From NCBI GenBank assembly GCA_030248225.1, contig JASANE010009913.1, positions 1-64,000 on the forward strand: a stretch of 64,000 nt of DNA, read 5' to 3'. Source of the stretch: Trileptium ribeirensis (taxonomy: Eukaryota; Nematoda; Enoplea; Enoplida; Thoracostomopsidae). Of the stretch, positions 23,601 through 38,600 are shown in pieces. Within the stretch, counting starts at the first letter, position 1; each line of letters begins with the position of its first letter. The notes under the pieces were generated by a model. The model worked only from the letters and a program-made list of their open reading frames with translations, made no database searches and had not been told where the DNA came from. The position numbers and the translations under genes are program-made.

Positions 23601-26600
23601 TTCGGCAATGTAACAGTCAACCTAATTAATAATGATTGTTTCCATTAGCTCGTTACCTGTCTTCTTTAACTGCCAGTCCAAAATCGCCAATAACACAAAA
23701 TTCGGAATTGTGCACGAGAATATTTTTCGATTTGATGTCACGGTGAGCTATGGCGGGTTTTCCTTAAAATTACAATTTCCAATTGGGTTTACCCTAGGTT
23801 ACAGCAGACATTAATCCGACAATATGTAGGTGTCAACCTGCAATTCTTCAACTTAACTGAAGGATGAACATAGCCACACAATAGTCATGATGTAGATAAG
23901 TGTTTGTAGGTGTCGCGTATGAACCATACATAGATTGTTACAGGTCCTATATTAAAGATACACCATGAAATGTATAAAAACAGAAAACAAAATCCGATAT
24001 TTTAAAAACAATAAATTATCAAAATACGCCTTAGCTTGTGTTTACTTTATTTTTAAAGAATAATACTACTTAATTGAAAAACTTTGTTGCAACTCTAAAA
24101 CTTAAGCAACCGATCGAGGTTTTAGCTAATTTTTATTGCTGGTGCATCTTTAAAGCCACAAGCCTCAGACTATAATATTATGCATATAACTCCGTCTGTT
24201 CGAGGGCAGTATTCAAACAACACCACGTTTCATGCTATTATGAGCCCCATATTGTTACTATCGTTTGCAGCTATGTTGTAAGATTAACCAATTTGGCTCA
24301 AATTTTCACAGTGGAAATGGCTTAGATGACTCGCTTACGAATTAAACATCGCTGAAACATAAGTTTGTACGATGAAAAACGCTCGGACAAATTTACATTT
24401 TAGTGTCACGTCAAAAAAATTCATATATATTCTCGGGTATAACTACTCACCCCGATCTAATTTAATGTATAATTTTAAACCATTCAAAATGCATTACCTA
24501 GCTGAGCCGAATTATGTCAAAATAAGCTCAATCCGTTCATGGTACAGAAAAGTTTATCGAATGGCATATAAAATTATTTTCACTATAAGAAAATTCTGTC
24601 AGAAAATATGGTTTTATTAGAGACGCTTTCACCGAGCTGTATGGCCGGTTTCTTTAATAATGGGCTGGAGGCGTATAACTTAAAAGACCATTTTATTACG
24701 GAATAACCTGTTAAAAAGTGATCCCATTTGGCTTATAAGCTTACAGTGAGTAGTTATGAAGTTATGAACATGACACAGTATGACAACATTAACACTGCAC
24801 TACAGTTTCCATGCCGTCTATATTAAAGTAAAGAACCTAAGTAACATTAAATTGAAGCTATTTATCCAGAGATCTCATCGCATCAGCTATTTAATACACA
24901 CGTGATTACGCAACATTTAATATTTCGGCTTAAAATAAGTAGTAATTAATAAGTGCAATGTCGCTTTGGAACAAATTACTTTAAGTCGTAGAACACGTAA
25001 TAATTCCAACGAGCTCACAAATCGCTATTATCAATAATTAAATCCCAACACTATCAGATTATTCCCACAGCACAAGCCTATATAGACTGAACTAACATTA
25101 TGTAGTTTACTAATATTTTTTGACTGAACACACCAACAACAACGTTTACCAGCTCAGCTTTACAACGAACACAACAATTTAGCACAGCTGAGAAACGCAC
25201 GACGAGTAGGCCGCCTAAACACAGGTCTCAACCAAGAAACTAGTATCTATATAACCGTGTAATAAAAATGTGCTATTTGAAGCGTGTCTGGCACTGTGAT
25301 TGAGGTTTCATTGGCGTTTAATTGAGAAAATGCGACAGATTCACGTAGGTTAGTGCTGGGACTGTAAAAACCATCTTCATGTCGGAACGCAATCGTATTG
25401 CATTTATCCTACCCTAATTTAAAATGTTCAGAAGTGAACTCACTCGACTACCTTCACTTGGTTATTTCACAACAACAGTGATCAAGCGCTACGGTAAACT
25501 TACGGTACTTAAGATAAACATAACTAGTCTAATTAGACATTCTAATTTACCCAACAACACATTTTTTTAGTACATCGAGAAAAACTTTTCCTATTCGGTT
25601 GCAACAATCATCAAGAAATCTCACATATCTTTTGGGCTTGTATATCTTTTGTATGGCAGTCAGAATTTTCTTTCACAAACTAAAATTAGCGAGTGACCCA
25701 AATCCATCAATTATTTTGACAATTTTCAAATAATTCAAATCAGCTCCCCGCGTAATTTCAAATGAGATTAAATTATTTTCCATTTTTTAGGATATCTATT
25801 ATTAGTACCCCAACTGACAAGAAACTTTCAAAATTTCTGATAATTTCATTGACCATTCGAACAGTATTTATAAGCGCAGTGAAATGTTCTAAAATCGGTA
25901 TCATCTTACGCATTAGTTAAAGTGCTACCAAAATTTAGGCGAAGCGAGAACTAGTCGCGATTAATTTGTTTAACTGTAAAGTTATGAAGCTGGTTTTAGC
26001 ATCAGTTTCCTCAGTTATACAATGTGGCTTATCCGAAACACGTATAAAGGTTACATTTACCATGAAAATTTTTTGGCACCAGGGACCCATCGAAAATCAA
26101 AAATATGAAGAAACAATTATAGAAAAATATAAAATAGGTGGTTTTAAACCACCTCGATGAACGGTGCAAGCTGATACCAAAATCACCGCTGTATCATACG
26201 TCTGACTACAATCGATTTGTGGTAAAGCTACCCTAAAATACCAAAATTGGCAGAACCGCAAACCAAATACATTTAACCGTCACAATAAATAATACGTTGT
26301 GGATATTCCAAAACTTTAATCGGTACATCATAACATTATCGAAACACAACGAACCTAGAGTTCCTTGAATCGAAGTATGCAAATGGCTGATACCGTTGAC
26401 AGCTGTCGAGCACAACGATACCATCTGCCTGACACTGACCGTGTTCGATTTCAGAAAATCGTACAGTGATCCTAAAGCACTGATCTACAGAAGTAGCAAT
26501 TAAATGCAATATGAAAATAGTAATAAAACGTCGAAGTATCGTTAAATAACGCTGTCCGATTAAAATTCATAACGTTAATTAAACTAAATGAATTCTGAGT

Positions 26601-29600
26601 GTAGCGAAGAATAATTCTCACTAACGGAGTGGTAAATTTCGATAGTGCCCGTTTCTAGGTCCTTTTGAAGTGACACGTATAACTGAACTTTTGCTGGAAG
26701 GATTGACCCTCAAGATACCCTATTAAAAGGCTAAGGATATTAAAAGATTTTGGCTAGACGATAAAAGGGATTCCAACTCCGTCCGACCGTAAAAAATGGG
26801 TAGGTCGTGGCAAAAAAGGTCCGACAAATAATGTTATGGAATGTATATCGACAGCTGGTGCAGATATCTGCCTATGAGACCCAAAATAAACGAACACAGT
26901 AATATAGCCACAAGCGCTTGAACTATATTGGTGTCATTTTGTAAAGCAATTCATCCAGTGTAGTTTAGCAAGTCCCTAAATACGCAACAGGCGAGTTCAT
27001 CTCAACTGTCTAAGCAACATGTCTTATAATCTACTCGTTTTGTAACTTGCTGCTCAATATAGCTGCAATATAGCTCAATATATACTGCTCTCTAAATTAT
27101 AAATTCAACCTCAGCATTCACCACCTTGGCGAAGAGACAAGCTGCCAGTTATTATTACTGTAAACAGACGACATACTCAATATTCGAAACTCAAGATACT
27201 GTCATAAATTAAAAAGTAATCTTTTAAGAAAAGAACAAGAAACTTTTTCAAGCAAAATTTAATTTTTACTTGGTACTAGCGAATTTTTCAAATTTTGGTT
27301 GGAGAGCAGAAAATATTTCAGAAACATTGCCGGCGGAAAATATATTCCCAAAAATTTTTCTTCATTTACTGCATACAATCGAAGCAGCCGAGAGAATGCA
27401 ACAACCAGGTACAAGATATTTGCTACTAACAAACACCAAATGTCAGGAACCACAATTATATTTTATATTTGAGAAAACACAAGTACTTAAAAATATGGAC
27501 CTAAGTCTGGCAAAAAAATTTTTTTCATCAATTTCCCTAATTTTATATAAAGCAAATATCAACATAAGATAACAATTGGTTATCGCTTATAATCGCCGGG
27601 TTTTCGGTCCCGTTTTTATCGAAATGGTTTCAGATACAACTATGGTCTGAACTCTGTCTCGGAGTTAGACCAAAATGTGAGGTTGGTCACCACGATAGTT
27701 CCGAATTACGCTTACAATAGTATCTGTACTAACAGATGTATCACTTACGACTATATGGAACCGAGTACGTTTTTCATTAGTTCTTATAACAACACCAGAT
27801 TTAGGATACCTATTAGATTTTAACAAATTAAGACATAATATAGAGTTTAATAGTATATAATTTTAATTGTAATATCAAAAACGTTATTGAGTTAATTTCC
27901 TGTTATAATTGTAATGTTCAATATATAGGAGAAACAGACAGATCAGAAATACGATTTTAAGGAACAATAATACACATAGTAAATCAATCTGTCAACATTT
28001 TAATAGCGGAACACGATTAATCCTATAAATACATTTAATAACACCAAGTTATGTCAAAAACACAAAACCATTTTTAATACGGTCTTCTGAAATAAAGGGT
28101 AGATGAAACGTATTAACCAATTACTTAACTCTAATTATATTAATGCTCCATTCCCTACTTAGACATTATAAATGACCTTCTAACATACTACTTAGAAAGA
28201 CACCAACAAGTTACAAGCACTAAAACTATTAACAAATAATATATTACAGTTTATTTTAAAAATAAAGTACATGATCAACTATTCATAGCTAGTATGACTG
28301 TCGTGGAAGTTATAAATTCCCCGATTATATGATTTGGTTTTCGACCATTGCATTTTTTTGCTTCAGGAACGATGGACAATGAGAACCACCCGATGGTCTC
28401 GCGAAAGGGAGATTGAAGGGGTTCGAAGTGAGCCGGGCTTAGACGCCTTGTTCCCGAACATCATCGTAAAAAGGCGTTTCAGTGTTATATATATAGTATC
28501 CAGGGAATAACCGGAACCAAAATTTACCGGAACCGGAACCAGCAACCGGAACCGTCCATTTAAACCGGATCCGGAACCGGAACCGGAACCTGGTCTTCGA
28601 AATTTATATATAGTAAAACAGATGATGGAAGAAATAAAGGTATGGTGGATTTAAAATGCATTAAAAATAACTTTTACATTAAAGTTAATGTATTGCGATG
28701 GTATTATTGCCTTTCTGAAACTTTAAAGAGACTGAGGAAGGTAATAATGTTTGTTTATCGATCAAATATGTCGTTTTTGGACATTCAGAGCAAAAAATGT
28801 CTTCCACTATACACCGTTGCGTATACTGCGTCAAATCGAATGTGCTTACAAAGCTTGGAGCGTAGAATACACACTTTCGCTCTGTCTCCAGTCGCTTCCC
28901 TTTACTACACATACGTTTGTTGCATGTTCTTCTGTAGGAAACTTAAAATTATTGGTTTATATGATTCTAAGAGAAAATAATAGATAGAAGGTAATTTTCT
29001 GATCAGTGGTCAGAGACACTGTTTAGGCTTTCGTTGGACAAACAGTGCCCGTCAGTTAGATCATAATGATGATAACTTTATAATCAGAATGCTATAAATG
29101 AGACACATTGTGATGCTGCTCGCACAGTTTCAATAAATACAATTCTTTGCCAAGAAAGCAGTTTCTAGCTGCGTTGCAGATAACGTTAGTTTACTTCAAT
29201 TTAGACTGGTTTACCAAGTTTACAAGCGCATTGTCGGGTTCTTGAAGCAATTTATGTTAGCCAAGCATACCCTAAGTACTTCTGCGTTAGCCATACTCTG
29301 TTACCGAATTGGACCGGCTTAATTGAAACGTACCGCACAGACTTCTGGATGTGTAAAGTAGCTGCTACAAGCATCGACCTGGCTTTGATTTAACAAACTC
29401 CTGCAGGTTATTATAAAAAATTCCTGCTCAAATTATGTGCCCTACTTACGTTTCACACGGCTAATTGGTTAGTTAATCTTTTCTCTTGCTTGGTTGTATT
29501 GGAGCTTGATCATTGTATAATATATATTACATATGTTTGGATTACAGGATGAAGGAAAAAACGTGGAAAATTTCAAACAAAATTTTTAAACCGGAATTCC

Positions 29601-32600
29601 GGTTCCGGTATGGTTTTTGCCCTTTGCCGGAACCGGAACCGGAACACGATTTTCGCCGGAACCGGAACCGGAATTCCGGTTACTCCCTGATAGTATCCTA
29701 TGAGTACATTGCATCATACGACGAATAATGCGACGGGTTTTCTCCTTCAGCGATTCCAGCATCTGCTTCTCTGTTTAGTAATCAACAATTGTTGCTTATA
29801 TGTTGAGGAACTGTGTTGTGGTGATAACATTGTGGCACGCGAGATCTCGTAATTTGTCTGTGGCCCAACAGGGATCACATTGTTGTGGTGATACGAGTGC
29901 CTCGACTGAAGCAACATCAACAGAGACTAGAGAAGGCGGCATTGGTTCACCTTGAGTTTCTATCGTCTACACTCGGAATCATCAATAATAGGCTGTTGTC
30001 TACGGCCATCGTCAACAGTCGACCAACTTCCGCCATCAGCGGTCATCAACAGTCACGTCCAGGTAACGTTAGAAACATCTCGTCTGCTGTCTTACATCAG
30101 CCATCGCGGCCAAGTCTTCCTGGTGGCGTCGACTACTACACTCTCACAATTGGTCGGGCATTGTTGCACCATCTCTACGGTTCTCCAGGACGAAAAGGGC
30201 TTTCAATTCATCAACGAGACTTCTCCTGGAATGAACCTGCAGGAGTGGGCATCTAATTCATCGGAATTGATGTCGCGAATCCCGGCTATCTATCATGCCT
30301 CGAAGAAAGTGACTGGCACCTTGGGTATTGGCTGGGATCCAGATAACGATACTATTAGTGTAAAGGGGGCCGTTGTCGGAGCGGCAGAAGTGAACACTAA
30401 GCGGGGTATTTTACACGCAGTGGCATGTATCTTCGACCCGCTCGGTTTTTTTCAACCTGTCTTAGTGCGAGCAAAATTGATCCTTCAAAGGTTATGGGAA
30501 GATGATTCTGGCTGGGACGATATAGTAGAAAGTCGGCACTTAACAGAATTCGTGAAGATAATGGACGATTGTCGAACTATTCAAGATGTAGCTATCCGAC
30601 GAAACCAGTGCGTGCTTTATAATGGAACCTGTGACGTCGAGATTGTAGTGTTCAGTGATGCTTCAGCTGTTGCTTATGCCGGGGCTGTATACTTGCGTGT
30701 ACGGGATTCCGTTCCGGGGTCGTGGTCGACACACCTTGTGTTCTCTAAATGTCACCTAGCTCCAAATCGGCGCTCCGGGTCGACACTTACGCTGCCGCGT
30801 TTAGAACTCATGGGAGCAGTTATTGCGAGTCGGGCAGGGTGCTGTGTTCGTAAAGCCATCGCGGATAAATCGGAAAATGCTCCAATTGTCGTGTTTACCG
30901 ACTCAATGTGTGTCCTCCACTGGCTTCGGAGTGCCAAACCGTTGTCCGTGTTTGTTAAAAATCGAATTAGCGAACTGAATGGTATACCTAATTGTCGTTT
31001 CCGATACGTAGCTACAAGCGAGAATCCAGCAGACTTCAGCACTCGAGGTAAAACGGTTGCTGAGATACAGTCATCAAGCTTATGGTGGTACGGACCGACA
31101 TGGCTTAAACACGAAGATTCTGTGTGGCCAATCGTGGAGCCCGATATTACACCGCGCATTGACGATATTGCGACTGAAATCCGGGAACCTAGAGTGTCAA
31201 AAAACGGGGTGGCTGTTGAGGTTTTCCACACACTGCTGGCGGGCGAGGGTGCTGCAGCAACAGTGGAAACGCCACTAGGCTTCCTGGTAACGGACTATTC
31301 TTCATTCACCAAACTGAAACGCTTGACTGCATGGTGCCTTAAATTTTTGAACAAAAATTTGTGGCAAAAGTTATCTTGCGATACCAGGGCGGTCCACGCC
31401 TGTCTGGAATATGTGTTAGGTGCCACTTCAAATGAACCTTTTCTTACTCGAGCGGATATAGCAGCATCAACGTTGTTGTGGGTACGACATGTTCAAAGCG
31501 AAGGTTTTCGCGAAGTCAAAACGGCTATTGTGCTTGGCCAGGGTCACCCATTGATCAAGCAACTCGGTATTGGCTTGGATGACGTAGGAATTTTGCGTTG
31601 TTATGGGCGTATGCAGCATGCTGATTTGGAATCAGAAGCAGTACAGCCAAAACTGCTCCCTACGGATAATTATATGACTACGTTAATCATCCGGGATATG
31701 CATGAAAAGCTGTGTCACGCAGGTGTCGGTCACACGCTGAGTTAATTACGTCGTGAGTACTGGATTCCCCGTGGCAGGGCTGCGGTTCGGAAGGTTATAG
31801 GGAGGTGTGCCCTGTGTCGGCGCTATAATGGGGGTCCGTTCACTCTACCACGGATGCCACCGTGGCCACGGGAACGGATATCACGGTCGAGCTCCTTTCG
31901 TTTTACCGGTTTGGACTACTTGGGTCCGATTCGTGTCCGTTCGGGGCTAGAACATCAAAAGGTGTGGGTATGCTTATTCACCTGCCTTGCGGTGCGGGCG
32001 ATTCACCTTGAGCTGGTAGCGGACTGCACTGCGAAAGAGTTCCTACAATGCATCATACGGTTTGTTGGCCGTCGGGGTACACCAGAACAAATTATCTCCG
32101 ATAATGCTCCACAGTTCCGTACTGTCAAGTCAACATTTGACCGCATTTGGCATGCCGTTTTGCGCGATGATACAATACGATCTTATGCAACAGACAATGG
32201 AATTGAATGGAAGTTTACGACACAGCTCGCACCTTGGCAAGACGGCGTATATGAACGCTTGGTTGGATTAGTGAAGCGGCGATGAAGGTTGTTGTCGGCC
32301 GCCAGTTATTGACGTGGAACGATCTTTTTACAACACTTGTAGAGGTTGAAGCTGTCGTAAATAGTCGGCCGATTACGTACGTCTACAGCGACCTTTCTTC
32401 TGGGTTATCTTTGCGCCCGATGGACTTTTTAACCGATCTCGCCGTCGGAATGCCAGAGTCGACAGCTGCCATCGAGAGCCGTGGTCTAAGCGATGTTGGT
32501 CGCGAAATAGTGCGATATTGGAAATACAAAGAGAGGCGACTGCGGTCGCTCTGGGACTTCTGGTATAATGAATACTTATTGAGTATGCGTGAGCGAGGGC

Positions 32601-35600
32601 AGACACATCACAAGGCGTTACCTGGAACTGTCAAGGGTGGACCCAAGGTGGGTGACATTGTTATTGTCAAGGAGTCATCAGCGCCACGAGGAACGTGGAA
32701 GTTAGGACGAGTTGTTGAGACTATTCAGAGCGCCGACGGAGCTATTCGCTCTGCGGAAGTGGCGCTTCCCAATCGAGCCATTATCAGACGCTCAGTTGGT
32801 CATCTATATCTATTAGAGATTGATTCCGCAGTAAGCCATAACGATAACGAGCCAGTGACACTCGACAACTCCCAAGTCGAACCTGATTTTGATGGTTTTA
32901 CCGAAGATGAAGTTGGTGAGGCTGAACGCCGGGTTGCCTTAGTGTGTAACCGTGAAAACAATGGTGTATAGGTTTAACTGCTGTTGGAATGGCACTATAT
33001 TTCAGCAGCCTGAAGCCTGGTTTTTAATTTGATGCGGAAAGTGACAATAGTAAAGTTGTGTCGTCGAGGAGAAAGCGGTTTGGGTGTGACTGTTGTTATT
33101 GACGAAACTTTGGCGCCCGGAGTGTCGTGGAAGTTATAAATTCCATGATTATATGATTTGGTTTTCGTTCGTTGCATTTTTTTGCTTCAGGAACGATGGA
33201 CAATGAGAACCACCCGATGGTCTCGCGAAAGGGAGATTGAAGGGGTTCGAAGTGAGCCGGGCTTAGACGCCTTGTTCCCGAACATCATCGTACAAATGCG
33301 TTTCAGTGTTATATATATAGTATCCTATGAGTACATTGCATCATACGACGAATGCGACGGGTTTTCTCCTTCAGCGATTCCAGCATCTGCCTCTCTGTTT
33401 AGTAATCAACAATTGTTGCTTATATGTTGAGGAACTGTGTTGTGGTGATAACATTGTGGCACGCGAGATCTCGTAATTTGTCTGTGGCCCAACAGGGATC
33501 ACATTGTTGTGGTGATACGAGTGCCTCGACTGAAGCAACATCAACAGAGACTAGAGAAGGCGGCATTGGTTCACCTTGAGTTTCTATCGTCTACACTCGG
33601 AATCATCAATAATAGGCTGTTGTCTACGGCCATCGTCAACAGTCGACCAACTTCCGCCATCAGCGGTCATCAACAGTCACGTCCAGGTAACGATAGAAAC
33701 ATCTCGTCTGCTGTCTTACATCAGCCATCGCGGCCAAGTCTTCCTGGTGGCGTCGACTACTACACTCTCACAATTGGTTCGGGCATTGTTGCACCATCTC
33801 TACGGTTCTCCAGAACGAAAGGGGCTGGCAATTCATCAACGAGACTTCTCCTGCTACGATTATTGTCTACAGTCAACGATTATCAATTTATCAACGGTTA
33901 GTGACGTTTTTGTTCGTTTACGACAATGACTAAATTAGAAGAATTGTTTAATATTTGGCCTGCGAATATTAAATCAGACCAAAAACTATTGAAATACTTT
34001 AAACCAAATGTGGCTTTCAAATACAATGTCCCTATCAGCTCCCGATGTTTTAATTATACACAAATTGCTTTCAATGACCAAATCTCTTACTTGAAACTAT
34101 GCTTCTAGTGTTTACATAGACAAATACTACGGACATATAATTAGTGGTAAACTGAGCATCATACATAAGTTTGAACTAAAAAACTCTTTGAGATGGGAGC
34201 AAAATTTAGACTGATGGATTATTTTCTACCAACTAACTTTATTTCTTCTTTACATCTAACGTACATAATTATGATAATTATTGTACCTTACCTAAAATAT
34301 AACCAATATTCCATATGAATCAATCGATGAATGAAGGTACTAATTCAACTTTTTAAACGGAAATTAAGTACTATTAAGCATGGTAATGGAAAATTTGCTC
34401 TGGATCATAATGTGCTAGAATGTCTACGTGAACTTAAATCTAAATTTGTTATTACTTCTACTGATAAAGCATGTCGAAATTATGCGTTTATCTGCAAAAA
34501 AATTTTATGTATAGCAAGTTTAAAAAGAACTTGATATTACAGTTAACAATAACAAAGTATGCATAAAATCTAATATTAGTATAGCAGAAGCTTATAGTTT
34601 TCTACTCAAACTAGCAGATAATTTAGCACTTTTGCCGGCTGACAGTAACACGGGACTTCTTTTTGTTCAGATTATCCCTGAATTCCAAAAGACTCCCGCT
34701 CAATTCAGATGGATCATCTGTAGCAAAAAAGCCACTACTACAAATATGTATTCTACTTTAGGTAAGGCGTTGACACTCATACAATCAAATGCAGCTGGAT
34801 ACTGCAGGTCGATTGGTAGGCATAAGGGCATCAACCCCTTTTGGATTATAGATAGTAACGATTTAATTAATAATAAAATGATTACAGAACTTAGTAAGAT
34901 TCGTAGATGCAATAGACTCAACAGTTATGACTTCACTGCTTTACACCACCATCAAACACAATGAGATTATTGAAAATGTAGTGCAGTTGCTAGACGTAAT
35001 TTTCAAAAACAGTAATAAAATGATTTGCGTCTCACCTTTTAAAAGTTTCTGGAATTATACTAAAACTAAACACATAGACATGTTTTAACTAAAGACGATA
35101 TTATCAATCTTCTTAAAGCACTTGTTTTCAACACATACTTTACGTTTGGCAACATGTCTTCAAACAAACCATTGGCATACCTATGGGGACTGATGCGGTG
35201 CCGTTTATCAGTAACCTACATCTCCACAACTATGAACGCTATTACATACGTAAAAATTTAAAATACCGTAGGGACATCTGTGATCCCTTAAGAAATGCTT
35301 TTAGATACATTGAAGACCTTACAGTACTTAATGATTCTGACAAATCTGACCACTTACATAAAATATTTACCCAGACTCTCTGAGTTTCTGTAAAGCTAAC
35401 AATAACAATCAAGATGCTGTTTTGGCTTTAAATATCAAAACTTATCATTGGTAGAGCGGATATCTGCCTATACGACAAAAGGAATGATTTTGAGTTTGAT
35501 ATTTTTAACTTCCCACTCTGTAATATCTACCTCTCACGCACTGTTTTAGGGGAATCATACGCAACCAACTTGTAAGAAACGCTAGAATTAACACAAATTT

Positions 35601-38600
35601 TACAAACTTTCAACAAGATTGCATTAATTTACTCAATACTCTCACTACAGCTTTTCACACTAAGAGACTTTTCGATGTAATTTTTAAGAAATTCTGTAAT
35701 ACAGACAATCTTAAACAATATATTTTAATCTTAAGGCCTTAATCAGAAAATATCTTCTAAGGCCTTTATATTTTAATTACTCCTTTTTATAATGTGTATT
35801 CGTGGTCTCTTAAATATACGAGTATTTTTGAGATAGGTTTTAAATACCTTCAACTATACTATATAAATTTAACCACAACTCAGTTCTCAAATTTCCAGCA
35901 GGCCACTACTCTATTTTATTGGTTTATTTAAAATTATCTATTTTACTTTCTATTTACTTACCTTTTATATTTAATCCCCCCTTATATATTATTATAGCAC
36001 AAAGTCGTAAACGCACAGCTTCACGTTACCTCCAAACTAACAACGATGCTTCATCAAGCAAGGCTATACGCAACAACCATTCCGATTTTCCAACGGTATA
36101 CAACGCATTAATAGTGAACGATATCAACACGAATACCAGGATATCGTATTGAAAGGAATACAAGACAGAATCAAACACATAGAAGATAGACTCGACGACA
36201 CTGACGATGTCAATGTTAGAAAGCTCAATTTTATGCATAGAGAGGCGGAACAATCAAGATCTAATAACATTGCAATCTATAATGTTGAGGTATTTTTACT
36301 TCATCGCTACTTAAACTTGTTCAATTATACTTAATTTTGGTTTTCACCTAATGGTGACTATACCTTCATGTTCAGTCTCCAACTTGTTTAGTGACTTTTG
36401 GCATTGTGTTTCACATTGCCTACATTTCAGCCTACTTCTCGGAGTTTGGCTATTTGATTCTCAAACTTCGGTGTGATTGTCAAACGCTCTACCATTATCT
36501 ATTGGCATAGATGCTTACTACTTAGTTTAGTCCGACTGGTAATTTTAATGTCTTCCAGTTTTACTTATAACCATATTATAGTATGATGAGATGAAGTTTA
36601 TTACGTGTATTATCTGGTTGGATTTTTGTTAATTTATTTTTCCTACTACAATTTTACAAATATGTTTCTAAATGGTGGACTTCTCCAGCTAGACTAATTA
36701 TCCTTTTCTTTTTTACTACTAGATAACATTTATAAAGTGTAAATTTCCACCTAATCTTAAGTCTGATTAAACGTTTATATACGAAAATGGTTACTTGCGT
36801 ATAATTGTACATTTAGCTCTATTTTCTAACGTTAATATTTTAACTAAATTTTGGATTGAATATATTACAAGTATAATAATTGAGCGGAGCGAAGCGTTTT
36901 TATTTTCTGTCTGGGATTAAAAAGGTCGATGTCCGTCCGTTCGTTAGTTCGGTCCGACGGATCTCAAGAACCACTGAACCGATTTTAAAAAACTTTTTTT
37001 GTTTGAAAGCCTATCATGTCAGAGTGTGCACCTGATATTTGGGATTAAAAAATTTGAGTGGTTAATTAGTAATTAGCAATTAGTTAAGCTTATGCAGCTA
37101 AAATAGAGAATTTTGCAATATTTGTGTTATTTATTGAAATAGAATCATTTCGTTCAAACCATTATATGGTTTTTTGGGCCGAAGAATAATATAATATTTT
37201 TACCAATGATAAAGCCCTATGCAATGTAGATATTTGAAGAACATAAAATTGAGTACATTCGTAATGCTACAGCCCAAGCTCCGCTCACAAATGTAGTTCC
37301 ACTACCGACTACTTGTTGACTTAGGGTTTTATATAACATTGTGTGATTTCTACATAATTCATATAATGTGGCATTGACGACAATTTTACATGTGCATTTG
37401 GCGATTTTAGATTTATAAATTCTACACCGTTTTTTAAATTTTATTAGCTTCGTTACATCTGAAAAAGTTTTTACAACACTTATCCTTTCCATTTATTATA
37501 TAGTTTTATTGCTGGTATTTTAGTGTTTGCACATTCGGCTATTAGCCCAGCGGTATACCAATATCGCTTTATAGTTTGATTACTTTACTTAATTTTAAAC
37601 GAAGTTGCTTTTTCATTATTTATATACATGGGCTGCAAGACTATTTCTTCAAGACACGTAAAGGTATTATCATGTTTTGTATTGATTGTACTGGACCTTT
37701 ATATATTAAGACTACACAAAACCTCACAACACCACGAAGTATTTCCCTGAGACTCACCGTTATACTCACTGGTGTACTGAAAGTTAATGATCGGTTTAGG
37801 GACGCCCTTAACAATCTACTCCGCAGTAGCGCGAAACGAGATTTACATGAACATAAATAATGCATTTACATATTTCATTTATGTTGTGTATATAGTAGAA
37901 GTCGCGTTTGTGTTCCCACTCTAACACATCATATAAATAATTTAAAAATATCGTCGTATATACTGTACTAGAACATCGCTTTACAACATTATACGGGAAA
38001 CTAGCATTTCAACCGGTTAATAAAGATTTATGATTTGAACTTTTTGGTTAAAAATCACTAAAATAAAGCTTTTCTGAAGACAGCGAGGTATCCCAGGATT
38101 TTCGATAAAACCCAGAATCTCAGCGGTTCTTATAGGTATTCAGAGGTCGATGTGACTGATTCTGAGGAGACTGTTGTGTCGAATCCGTTTGTCTTAACAA
38201 AAATAGTTACAGCAAAATTGCATACTGCTGTTTAATATTTATTGTTTTAATATTATTTCTAACAAAATCCTAAGTAAAATGCAGCGCGGCCTGTACAGAT
38301 GTATGCATTTGCAGTGGCAAATTGCAAATATGCCACAAAAACGACAAAAATGTATAATAATGAATGAAAAACACGAAAAAATCAAGTGGTTGACCTGGTG
38401 TGTATAGTTTTCCCCCGCTCAAAACCCATCGGTAAAAGTGTGGTCCTATGGAGAGACCTGTTATATGCTGAAAAGGAATTTTTTCTAGTCGGAAAAATAA
38501 CGGTCTGGACCGAACCACTCGTGACCTGGAAGTGTCCGCGACGATCACTAAAATAATATTAAAATATTATATTAGATATATTATATGCATGTATATAAAT

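Larger units (their letters stand above)
28299..33925 (+). mobile_element. BEL/Pao retrotransposon, internally deleted, TSD ATGAC
   Basis: Flanked by ATGAC at 28294-28298 and 33926-33930, the 5-bp duplication expected of BEL/Pao. The 3' LTR is complete at 33123-33925 (803 bp, TGTCGTGGAAG...TTACGACA). The 5' LTR starts at 28299 with the same sequence, is interrupted by a hAT element, and stops matching near 30229, about 70 bp short of its end. There the sequence jumps into the pol gene, so gag, protease and the first part of RT were deleted. The LTR sequence differs from that of the 17.1-20.4 kb element, so they are different families. Confidence 0.92.

Noticed and set aside
29952..30230. N-terminal part of the long open frame at 29952-31745 as protein
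   Set aside because: This part lies in the 5' LTR (it is also present in the 3' LTR at 33576). Only the sequence after about 30230 is pol.
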